DNA of 64,000 bases, taken from positions 372,001 through 436,000 of the forward strand of contig NZ_WBVO01000001.1 of the NCBI RefSeq assembly GCF_008933115.1, read 5' to 3'. A model generated the notes under the pieces. The model was not told the DNA's origin, did not search any database, and saw only the letters and a program-made list of their open reading frames with translations. A program made the position numbers and the translations under genes. Shown one piece after another: positions 36,164-43,993 of the stretch (positions are counted from its first letter, which is position 1; every line of letters starts with the position of its first letter). This DNA comes from Phaeocystidibacter luteus. GTDB taxonomy: Bacteria > Bacteroidota > Bacteroidia > Flavobacteriales > Schleiferiaceae.

Positions 36164-37543
36164 ATGTCGTACATCGAAGATACTATCTGTGCACTCGCAA
36201 CTCCTCCAGGCATGGGCGCTATCGGCGTTATTCGCCTGAGCGGCCCAAAGGCCATTGAAATTGCAAATTCGATTTACAAGAGTCCGAAAGCCGGCAAGTC
36301 ACTGCTCGACGCTAAGGGACAAACGCTTCATTTCGGATCGATTGTAGATGGCGACCAGCTCGTAGACGAGGTACTTCTCTCCCTTTTCCGCGCCCCTCAC
36401 TCTTACACCGGTGAAGATGTCATAGAGATTAACATCCACGGATCGACTTTCATCCAGCGCAGGATGATGGAACTGCTCATCAAAAAGGGTGCTCGCCCAG
36501 CTCGTGCCGGTGAGTTTACCATGCGTGCATTTGGCAATGGCAAGATGGACTTGAGTCAGGCTGAAGCTGTGGGTGACCTTATCGCCAGTGAAAGTGAGGC
36601 CGCTCACCAAGTGGCTATGCATCAGATGCGTGGAGGCGTGCGTGAGGAAGTTTCGAAGTTGCGACAAGAACTTATTGACTTCGCCTCCATGATTGAGCTT
36701 GAGCTCGATTTTGGAGAGGAGGATGTCGAATTTGCAGACAGAGACCGCCTACATGAATTGCTAGATGCTGTCCAAAAGACGGTTGTCCGATTGATTGGAT
36801 CGTTCACTCTCGGAAATGCCATTGTGGAGGGAATCCCCGTTGCAATTGTCGGTGCACCGAATGCTGGAAAAAGCACGTTGCTCAACGCCTTACTCCAAGA
36901 AGAGCGTGCGATAGTTAGTGATATTGCCGGCACTACGCGCGATACGGTTGAGGATGAAATTCACCTCGGTGGCCTGACCTTCCGGTTCATCGATACCGCA
37001 GGCCTTAGAGAAGCAACCGATGAAATAGAGCGCATTGGGATAGAGCGCAGTTACGCAAAGATTGAGCAGGCAAAAGTTGTGCTTTACCTCTTTGATTCGA
37101 ACGATATTGACACGACAGAAGAACTCAATCGTATTGATGCCATTAAAGCTAAAGCGGGCAATAAACCCGTGGTTGTTATTGCCAATAAGACGGATAAGCT
37201 TTCTGAAACCGACGTGATTGACTCCCTTCCAGTAGATGTTAGGCTCTCTGCCAAGGAGAAATCTGGCATTGAGGAATTGGAAGAGCTCCTCTTGGAAACG
37301 GTTGACATGAAAGGTCTGAATGCCAACGATACTGTCATTACCAACGCGCGCCATTACGAAGCCTTGCTTCGAACACAGGAGGACGTTGACCGTATTCGAA
37401 CAGGCCTAAACACAGGTCTAAGCGGCGACCTCGTAGCCTTCGACATTCGTCAGGCGCTCGCACACTTAGGCGAAATCACCGGTGAGATCACAACGGACGA
37501 CCTCTTGGGGAACATCTTTGCGAATTTCTGTATCGGAAAGTAA
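36164..37543 (+). CDS. mnmE: tRNA modification GTPase MnmE (TrmE)
   Basis: A 459-residue GTPase that with MnmG installs the 5-carboxymethylaminomethyl group at U34 of several tRNAs. The N-terminal folate-binding domain starts DTICALATPPGMGAIGVIRLSG. The G domain has GAPNAGKSTLLNALL near residue 230, DTAGLREATDEIERIG and NKTDKL. The C-terminus ends in FCIGK, the expected cysteine-containing FCIGK tail. Length is typical. It is a single gene, convergent with nothing, and followed by a short gap before the AI-2E transporter. Confidence 0.97.
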   Translation: MSYIEDTICALATPPGMGAIGVIRLSGPKAIEIANSIYKSPKAGKSLLDAKGQTLHFGSIVDGDQLVDEVLLSLFRAPHSYTGEDVIEINIHGSTFIQRRMMELLIKKGARPARAGEFTMRAFGNGKMDLSQAEAVGDLIASESEAAHQVAMHQMRGGVREEVSKLRQELIDFASMIELELDFGEEDVEFADRDRLHELLDAVQKTVVRLIGSFTLGNAIVEGIPVAIVGAPNAGKSTLLNALLQEERAIVSDIAGTTRDTVEDEIHLGGLTFRFIDTAGLREATDEIERIGIERSYAKIEQAKVVLYLFDSNDIDTTEELNRIDAIKAKAGNKPVVVIANKTDKLSETDVIDSLPVDVRLSAKEKSGIEELEELLLETVDMKGLNANDTVITNARHYEALLRTQEDVDRIRTGLNTGLSGDLVAFDIRQALAHLGEITGEITTDDLLGNIFANFCIGK

Positions 37544-37652
37544 TCAACCTCTTCTTCCCACCCTTTCCCCCACCATTCCTAAAGTGTATCTTTAAGCAAC
37601 TTGCTTATCACTGCAGATGAGCACGACCTAACCTACGCAATCCGATACACCA

Positions 37653-38738
37653 ATGAAGAACAACATTGACGTAAATGAGCGCTTTAAAAGTGTGGCTGAA
37701 ATCACGATTAGACTTGGTTTCCTCTTATTACTTATCGCATGGTGCCTCCGCCTCCTCTACCCCTTTGCAGGGGTCATTCTGTGGGGTGTTATTCTAGCTA
37801 TTGCAGCCGGCCCTTTACATCTCAACCTTAAAAAACGAATGGGAGATAATTCGAAAAGAGCTTCCATCGTCATTGTATTGGTCGGACTATTCATCATTGT
37901 TATACCGTCATGGATTTTCATGGAATCGCTCGTGCATGGAGTACAACAGCTCAAAGCTAGTATTGACGCTGGGTCGCTGACAATTCCTCCACCAACAAGT
38001 GAAGTTGGAGAATGGCCAGTTGTTGGCGATAAAGTGTTTGGACTTTGGTCAGAAGCCTCCGAAAATTTGGAAGGCTTCACAAGCCGGTACATCGATCAAA
38101 TCGGACACTTTGGTTATACCCTCGTAGAAGGACTCGCCAGCATTGGTGGAAGTATCATCAGCCTCATCATCTCCATTTTAATTGCAGGTGTGTTATTGGC
38201 AACACCAGGTACACGACAAACTTCGGTTAAGTTCTTCCACAAACTCGTTGGAGATCAAGGGGAGGAATTCACGAATATCATTTCCAAAACAGTGAGCAGT
38301 GTGGTTAAAGGTGTTATCGGCGTCGCTTTTATTCAAGCGATATTAGTGGGTCTGGGTTTGGTCATTGCCGGTGTTCCATACGCTGGAGCGTGGACGCTCG
38401 TCGCGCTTGTTCTCGCCATCCTTCAACTCCCCGTGCTACCTGTCAGTCTATTGGCCGCATTTTGGCTCTACTCGAACATGGGACCAGTTCCAGCTTCGCT
38501 GTGGACCGTCTACTTGCTACTCGCAGGCGCGTCGGATAATATTCTCAAGCCCATTCTTCTTGGAAAGGGCGCGTCTGTCCCTATGATTGTCATCTTCCTA
38601 GGGGTTATCGGCGGATTCCTCATGTCGGGATTTATCGGTTTATTCACCGGCGCAATCATTGTTTCCATCGGCTACAAACTGTTTGTGGCTTGGCTAAACG
38701 GCGATGATGATGATGCCTCTACCTCAGTTCAAGAATGA
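37653..38738 (+). CDS. AI-2E family transporter (putative exporter)
   Basis: A 361-residue membrane protein with a hydrophobic hairpin at residues ~14-45, a soluble periplasmic or cytoplasmic middle (~90-150), and six or seven further helices to residue ~345. The conserved family pattern is visible in the GVIGVAFIQAILVGLGLVIAGVPYAG and LKPILLGKGASVPMIVIFLGVIGG segments. The family includes exporters of small molecules and sodium/proton antiporters; the substrate here is unknown. Its stop overlaps the sulfotransferase-like start by 4 bp, so it may export a product of the downstream pair. Confidence 0.87.
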   Translation: MKNNIDVNERFKSVAEITIRLGFLLLLIAWCLRLLYPFAGVILWGVILAIAAGPLHLNLKKRMGDNSKRASIVIVLVGLFIIVIPSWIFMESLVHGVQQLKASIDAGSLTIPPPTSEVGEWPVVGDKVFGLWSEASENLEGFTSRYIDQIGHFGYTLVEGLASIGGSIISLIISILIAGVLLATPGTRQTSVKFFHKLVGDQGEEFTNIISKTVSSVVKGVIGVAFIQAILVGLGLVIAGVPYAGAWTLVALVLAILQLPVLPVSLLAAFWLYSNMGPVPASLWTVYLLLAGASDNILKPILLGKGASVPMIVIFLGVIGGFLMSGFIGLFTGAIIVSIGYKLFVAWLNGDDDDASTSVQE

Positions 38739-39448
38739 TTATACATTCCATTTCTGGTCCACGAAACATCAGTACAGCCCTGATGTACAGCTTTGCTCAG
38801 CGCACTGACATTATACCGTTAGATGAACCGTTCTACGCTTCCTACCTGAACGTGAATCCAGATTTATCACATCCGGGACGGGAGGACATCTTGAAGTCAC
38901 AGTCGACGGATCCAGCCACGGTTGCTGAAAGAATTACACAGCTTAATCAAGATGGTAAACATGTGTATGTGAAGGACATGGCCCATCATTTTGCTGATAT
39001 GAACTTGCCGCCTTTACCAGAGTCGAAGGCTATCTTTCTAGTGCGTGATCCAGCTAAGCTCATCGCATCCTTTCAAAAGGTAATACCACTCCCCTCTCTG
39101 AAGGATATCGGTCTAGAAGAGGAATGGAAGCTTTTTCAACAATACAAAAATGCCGACCTACCCGCATTTGTAATTCCAACTGAACGGTTAGCTGAAAATC
39201 CGCGGGAAAGCTTGAATACGCTTTGTGAAGCCCTTGATATTCCAATGGACGACAAGATGCTTTCATGGTCTGCCGGACCAAAAGCGTACGACGGTTGTTG
39301 GGCGCAGTATTGGTATTCAAATGCTCATAAAAGCACGGGGTTCACACCCTTTCAATCAAACTATTCTCAATTGAATTCTCACGGCGAAGAACTGCTCGAA
39401 CGAGCACTTCCCTACTATCAATCACTTCTCGAAAACAGTTTACTATGA
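38735..39448 (+). CDS. Sulfotransferase-like protein
   Basis: A 237-residue P-loop protein. The 5'-phosphosulfate-binding loop is ISGPRNISTALMYSFAQR at residues 5-22, and the 3'-phosphate-binding segment is AIFLVRDPAKLIASF near residue 103. The fold and length match the small sulfotransferase-like proteins of marine bacteria. The substrate is unknown. It is coupled by ATGA overlaps to the AI-2E transporter before it and to a class IV aminotransferase after it. PAPS-dependent activity cannot be concluded from sequence alone. Confidence 0.83.
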   Translation: MIIHSISGPRNISTALMYSFAQRTDIIPLDEPFYASYLNVNPDLSHPGREDILKSQSTDPATVAERITQLNQDGKHVYVKDMAHHFADMNLPPLPESKAIFLVRDPAKLIASFQKVIPLPSLKDIGLEEEWKLFQQYKNADLPAFVIPTERLAENPRESLNTLCEALDIPMDDKMLSWSAGPKAYDGCWAQYWYSNAHKSTGFTPFQSNYSQLNSHGEELLERALPYYQSLLENSLL

Positions 39449-40344
39449 AACAAGAGTACAATCCAATCAATGCGAACATTCAAGTTTGGGTGGGAGATAA
39501 ATTGTATCCTCGAAAAGAGGCGAAAGTGAGTGTGTTCGACAGCTCCGTACAAGGAGGCGATGCAGTTTGGGAAGGTCTGAGAGTCTACAAAGAAGGCATT
39601 TTGCATCTCGATAAACACCTTGACAGATTAGACCATTCCGCAAAAGCGCTAGCCTTTGCTGACATTCCTTCAAGAACGTTCATTCACAAAGCCATTTCGG
39701 AAACACTAGCCGCTAATGGGATGACGGATAACGCCCACATCCGATTGACACTCACTCGAGGTGAAAAAGTAACTAGCAGTATGGATCCTAGGGTGAACGA
39801 AAATGGCAGCACACTTATCGTTTTGGCTGAACACAAGCAGATCGTATTCGACAACGAGGCGGGTATCACCGCAATCACCTCGGCGATTCGCAGAAATGCG
39901 CCCCAATTCCTCGATTCCAAGATTCACCACAATAATCTATTGAATAACATACAGGCCAAAATACAAGCGATAGCCGCCGGTGTTGATGCCGCATTAATGC
40001 TCGATCAGAATGGATTTGCTGCCGAACTTCACGATGTGAACATCTTCATGATAAAAGGAGACGAAGTTTTCACGCCACATGCCGATGCATGTCTACCCGG
40101 CATCACCCGAAACCACGTCATTCAAGTGTGTAGGGAGAATGCTATTTCAATTACGGAGGCTCGTTTGAGCTTGTCCGAACTCTACTCCGCCGATGCGCTG
40201 TTTTCGTCTGGCACTATGGGAGAGCTAACACCAATTGTGGAACTAGATGGGAGGAAGATTCCGAATGCTGCAAAAAACAGCTTGTTTCAATCGGTTAGAC
40301 AGGCCTTCAACAAGAGCATTCCTCAGCACTGTCAGAAGATCTAA
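39445..40344 (+). CDS. Class IV aminotransferase (branched-chain aminotransferase-like)
   Basis: A 299-residue fold-type IV PLP enzyme. The PLP lysine lies in FLDSKIHHNNLLNN near residue 160, and the conserved glutamate lies in GFAAELHDVNIFMIK near residue 195. The N-terminal SVQGGDAVWEGLRVYKEG segment and the C-terminal DALFSSGTMGELTPIVELDG are typical of BCAT/DAAT proteins. It is likely an amino-acid or beta-amino-acid transaminase, but it differs from housekeeping IlvE and is tied to a sulfotransferase gene, so a specialised substrate is plausible. Followed by a promoter candidate for the MBOAT gene. Confidence 0.88.
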   Translation: MKQEYNPINANIQVWVGDKLYPRKEAKVSVFDSSVQGGDAVWEGLRVYKEGILHLDKHLDRLDHSAKALAFADIPSRTFIHKAISETLAANGMTDNAHIRLTLTRGEKVTSSMDPRVNENGSTLIVLAEHKQIVFDNEAGITAITSAIRRNAPQFLDSKIHHNNLLNNIQAKIQAIAAGVDAALMLDQNGFAAELHDVNIFMIKGDEVFTPHADACLPGITRNHVIQVCRENAISITEARLSLSELYSADALFSSGTMGELTPIVELDGRKIPNAAKNSLFQSVRQAFNKSIPQHCQKI

Positions 40345-40371
40345 AGTTCAATTAATTCCCCATAAATACTC

Positions 40372-40379
40372 TACTTTCG
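40372..40379 (+). promoter_or_regulatory. Candidate -7 promoter element TACTTTCG
   Basis: TACTTTCG differs at one base from the TAnnTTTG consensus and ends 31 bp before the MBOAT gene ATG. The same octamer lies in front of the giant adhesin gene. Confidence 0.4.
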
Positions 40380-40410
40380 CCAACTGAACGACTAGACAAG
40401 CCAGGCAGCC

Positions 40411-41862
40411 ATGCTGTTTAACTCGATTGATTTTGTACTATTTCTTCCTGTGTTTTTCGCGGCGTACTGGCTTGTACAACCGCTCAAACTCAAGTGGCAG
40501 AATCTCATTGTTCTCACATTCAGCTACCTCTTCTATTCTTGGTGGGATATCCGCTTTACCAGCCTAATCATCCTTAGCACGATTATCGATTATGCAGTTG
40601 GACTGCAGTTGCAGAGGACCAATACCCCGTCAACTCGCAAGCTACTCCTCGGAATCAGCATGGCGGCAAACCTAGGTATGCTGGGCTTCTTCAAGTATTA
40701 CAACTTCTTCGTTGACAGCTTTGCAGACGCCTTCTCATACTTCGGAATGGAATTTAGCGGGTCGACGCTGGACATCGTTCTTCCGGTTGGGATTAGCTTC
40801 TACACCTTCCAAACCATGTCGTATACCATCGATGTGTACCGTCGTCAGTTAGAGCCAACTAGAGATTTCATAGCGTTTGCGGCCTTCGTATCGTTCTTTC
40901 CACAACTTGTGGCAGGTCCAATCGAGCGCGCCTCCAACCTACTCCCTCAAATGCTCAAGCGTCGTTATTTCGACTATGCCAAATCAACGGAAGGAATTCG
41001 CTTGATTTTATGGGGTTTGTTTAAAAAGATCGCCATATCCGATGCACTCGCGCCGAGCGTCAATCACATCTTCGAGAATTACGGTTCCATGTCAGCAGGA
41101 ACACTTGTTCTGGGCGCTGTCTTCTTTGCTTTTCAGATTTACGGTGACTTCAGCGGCTATTCCGACATCGCACGAGGTCTAGCTAAATTACTTGGATTTG
41201 AGCTGATGCTAAACTTCAACCTCCCGTACTTTTCTAGGAATATCGCGGAGTTTTGGCGTCGCTGGCACATCTCGCTATCTACCTGGTTTAGAGACTACTT
41301 ATACATTCCGTTAGGTGGATCTAGAGTTGATAAAAACAAAGCCATTCGAAATGTTTTCATCGTATTTCTAGTATCTGGATTCTGGCATGGTGCAAATTGG
41401 ACTTTCCTCGCGTGGGGTGGCATTCACGCAATGCTCTTTATCCCGAGCTTCATCATTGGAACAAATCGGAAACACCTATCTGAACATAAGCCTGTTACCG
41501 CCTGGATGATGGCGCCTGCTGATTTTGGCAAGGTGCTATTGACCTTCGCGTGGGTTTGTATCGCCTGGATCTTCTTCAGAGCACCTTCTATAGGCATTGC
41601 AGGCGATTACATTTATCAGATTTTCACCTTTAGCGGTGGAGATGTACTCTCACTAAACCCGTATGACAATCAGCCATTTGGTTTTGAGGTTGTGCTTTTG
41701 ATTCTATTTGTATTCATTGAATACGGAATGTCAATTCAAAAAATCAATCTTTATTCAAGCCGCGTTTGGGCTCGGACCTGTGTTGATGTGGCGTTGATCC
41801 TCGCCATAATTCTCAGCATCCCTATCGATTCCGCACAATCCTTCATTTACTTCCAGTTCTGA
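40411..41862 (+). CDS. MBOAT family O-acyltransferase (AlgI/DltB-like)
   Basis: A 483-residue polytopic membrane enzyme with about ten helices. The start MLFNSIDFVLFLPVFFAAYW is typical for AlgI-like proteins. The MBOAT core includes FWRRWHISLSTWFRDYLYIPLGGSR and the catalytic histidine in GFWHGANWTFLAWGGIH near residue 330. Such enzymes pass acyl groups across the membrane to polysaccharides or teichoic acids together with an SGNH partner, which follows directly (1-bp overlap). The acceptor glycan is unknown since no polysaccharide cluster lies next to it. Confidence 0.93.
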   Translation: MLFNSIDFVLFLPVFFAAYWLVQPLKLKWQNLIVLTFSYLFYSWWDIRFTSLIILSTIIDYAVGLQLQRTNTPSTRKLLLGISMAANLGMLGFFKYYNFFVDSFADAFSYFGMEFSGSTLDIVLPVGISFYTFQTMSYTIDVYRRQLEPTRDFIAFAAFVSFFPQLVAGPIERASNLLPQMLKRRYFDYAKSTEGIRLILWGLFKKIAISDALAPSVNHIFENYGSMSAGTLVLGAVFFAFQIYGDFSGYSDIARGLAKLLGFELMLNFNLPYFSRNIAEFWRRWHISLSTWFRDYLYIPLGGSRVDKNKAIRNVFIVFLVSGFWHGANWTFLAWGGIHAMLFIPSFIIGTNRKHLSEHKPVTAWMMAPADFGKVLLTFAWVCIAWIFFRAPSIGIAGDYIYQIFTFSGGDVLSLNPYDNQPFGFEVVLLILFVFIEYGMSIQKINLYSSRVWARTCVDVALILAIILSIPIDSAQSFIYFQF

Positions 41863-42749
41863 TGAAGCGGTTTCTGATTCACATAGCATCTTTATTGATT
41901 ATAACACTCCTCATTTTGGAGATTGTGCTACAAGCAACGGGTTGGGCAACGCATTCCGTACCCAAGGCGAATGTGGATGGAAACTTCATGCTGAAACCCG
42001 GAGAAACAGGACAATTTCGCTCGGGCGGCAGAGGTGAAATTGATGCTGAATTCTGGATAAATCCGCAGGGATACAACAGTGCAATAGACTACGGTATTTG
42101 GGACTCATCCGTTGTCCATATTGCTATCATCGGAGATTCATACATCGAAGGATTAAGGGTTGATTATCAAAACTCTATAGGTCGCCAATTAGAGCAGTTA
42201 TCGAACACGGAACTAGTCGTGCATGAGTACGGTAGATCTGGTGCGAATCTCAAGGATTACGAGCTTCTTACTAAACGTGCAGAAGCCCGTGGGTATGACG
42301 CTATTTTTGTGTTATTGAACGAATCCGATTTATTCGCTGAATTGCCCAGCTTCGTGGGAATGGGTCACAAGGCAAAGCCCAATACACCGAAAGGATTCGA
42401 GTGGCAACTCCCCTACTACCTCAACCGAAATCAAGGCCTTTCAAGAAACTTTTCTGAAGTAGGTAGAAACGCGGAGAAAATGCTAGAGAAAGTCGGCTTG
42501 GCTGGAGGTATCGAATGTATGAAATCCGCTGGACCACCGCTGGACGTGCTATCTGGACTTTCAGACAATGTGGTCATACTCTACGAAACGGGTAGGCTTA
42601 ACGCCTCTTACCCTAAGGCCCAAGGATTGCCCTATATAGAGATTGATTTTGGCGATGCTCCTTATAACTATGGTTTCGACCGTCATTGGAATGAAACCGG
42701 TGCTGGAATTTGCGCTGAATACATCTACAACTACCTGAAAGAAAGGTAG
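41862..42749 (+). CDS. Membrane-anchored SGNH/GDSL-type protein, partner of the MBOAT enzyme
   Basis: A 295-residue protein with one N-terminal membrane anchor (LIITLLILEIVLQA). The SGNH hydrolase pattern is seen in IAIIGDSYIEGLR, block I with the nucleophile serine near residue 90, and in the C-terminal FDRHWNETG, which holds the Asp/His pair. It functions with MBOAT proteins as in AlgJ/AlgX or PatB pairs, where it transfers the acyl group to the glycan in the periplasm. Its start shares one base with the MBOAT stop. Hydrolase or transferase activity is inferred from motifs only. Confidence 0.8.
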   Translation: MKRFLIHIASLLIITLLILEIVLQATGWATHSVPKANVDGNFMLKPGETGQFRSGGRGEIDAEFWINPQGYNSAIDYGIWDSSVVHIAIIGDSYIEGLRVDYQNSIGRQLEQLSNTELVVHEYGRSGANLKDYELLTKRAEARGYDAIFVLLNESDLFAELPSFVGMGHKAKPNTPKGFEWQLPYYLNRNQGLSRNFSEVGRNAEKMLEKVGLAGGIECMKSAGPPLDVLSGLSDNVVILYETGRLNASYPKAQGLPYIEIDFGDAPYNYGFDRHWNETGAGICAEYIYNYLKER

Positions 42750-42854
42750 AGAATCCCGTATCGCGATTTTGTGTTGTACAAACGGTAGTTGGTGTTACTT
42801 GTAGGGTAGCGCCTCCAATACATTTGTTCCCGTAATCACGAAATCAAGATAACC

Positions 42855-43913
42855 ATGATAGACAAGAGTAAACCTGTACTAGTAACCGGCGCCACTGGAT
42901 TCGTGGCAGGCTGGTTGGTGAAAGAGCTGCTGGACAACGGCATAACCGTTCATGCGGCTGTTCGCGACCCAAAGAACAAGAAGAAGGTTGCACACCTCGA
43001 TGAGCTTGCCAAAAACTCAAAAGGTGAAATCAAATATTTCGCGAGCGATTTGTTGAAAGAAGGCTCATACGCAGAAGCTATGGAGGACTGTGAATTGGTG
43101 TACCACACTGCTTCACCTTTCATCACAAATTATAATGACCCTCAGAAGGATCTCATCGATCCTGCCGTAAAGGGTACCGCAAATGTCTTAGAGACCGCCA
43201 AGAATACTCCTTCTGTCAAGCGTGTTGTCGTAACGAGCAGTTGTGCAGCGATTTACACAGATGCAATTGACACGCACAACGCCCCTGGAGGTAGAATTAC
43301 AGAAGAAGTGTGGAACACCACGGCTAGTTTGGACTATCAGCCATACTCATACTCAAAGCTACTTGCAGAAAAAAAGGCATGGGAAATTCAAAAGTCGCAA
43401 AACCAATGGGACTTAGTGACCATCAACCCGAGTCTAGTGGTGGGTCCACCTCTCAATGCGAATGCCGTGACGTCTGCCACATTTGATTTCATGAAACAGA
43501 TTGGTGACGGAACGCTTAAGATGGGCGCCCCTCGACTTGGCATTGGTATGGTTGATGTTCGAGATGTGGCTAAAGCCCACTACAACGCTGGTTTCATGCC
43601 GGAAGCTCAAGGACGGTATATCACCTCAGCGCATTCAACCAATTTGCTTGAAATGGGGCAAATCCTATCTGAAGAGTACGGTAACTACCCTCTTCCTAAG
43701 CGCCCGATGCCGAAGTGGCTGCTCATGCTTGTGGGCCCTATGGCGAATAAGCTGTTCACTAGAAAGTTCATTAAAAACAACGTGGATATTGAGTGGAAGG
43801 CTGACAACTCCAAGATCAAGAGAGAGTTGGGAATTGAATTCCGACCTCAAAAGGAAAGTCTGAATGATGCATTTCAAGTAATGATTGACGAGGGCTTGAT
43901 TGCTGCTAAGTAA
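42855..43913 (+). CDS. NAD(P)-dependent epimerase/dehydratase family reductase
   Basis: A 352-residue extended short-chain dehydrogenase. The nucleotide-binding motif VTGATGFVAGWLVKELL is near residue 10. The catalytic region reads VVTSSCAAIY and, further on, YSYSKLLAEKKAW (YxxxK, residues ~165). The pattern resembles dihydroflavonol-4-reductase and cinnamoyl-CoA reductase-like enzymes. The physiological substrate in bacteria of this type is unknown; an aldehyde or ketone is likely. It is monocistronic and faces the T9SS propeller gene tail to tail across a shared hairpin. Confidence 0.88.
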   Translation: MIDKSKPVLVTGATGFVAGWLVKELLDNGITVHAAVRDPKNKKKVAHLDELAKNSKGEIKYFASDLLKEGSYAEAMEDCELVYHTASPFITNYNDPQKDLIDPAVKGTANVLETAKNTPSVKRVVVTSSCAAIYTDAIDTHNAPGGRITEEVWNTTASLDYQPYSYSKLLAEKKAWEIQKSQNQWDLVTINPSLVVGPPLNANAVTSATFDFMKQIGDGTLKMGAPRLGIGMVDVRDVAKAHYNAGFMPEAQGRYITSAHSTNLLEMGQILSEEYGNYPLPKRPMPKWLLMLVGPMANKLFTRKFIKNNVDIEWKADNSKIKRELGIEFRPQKESLNDAFQVMIDEGLIAAK

Positions 43914-43938
43914 GATTTCCACCGTTTAGAATAAAAGA

Positions 43939-43972
43939 GAAGGGCGAGATAGATCATTCTACCTCGCCCTTC
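43939..43972 (-). terminator. Strong stem-loop between convergent genes (minus-strand terminator)
   Basis: GAAGGGCGAG (43939-43948) and CTCGCCCTTC (43963-43972) pair perfectly around a 14-base loop. On the minus strand the stem is followed by a T-rich run (TCTTTTATTC), as expected for a terminator of the gene ending at 43994. It may also stop plus-strand transcription. Confidence 0.75.
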
Positions 43973-43993
43973 GACATGATTAGCGTACCGCTA

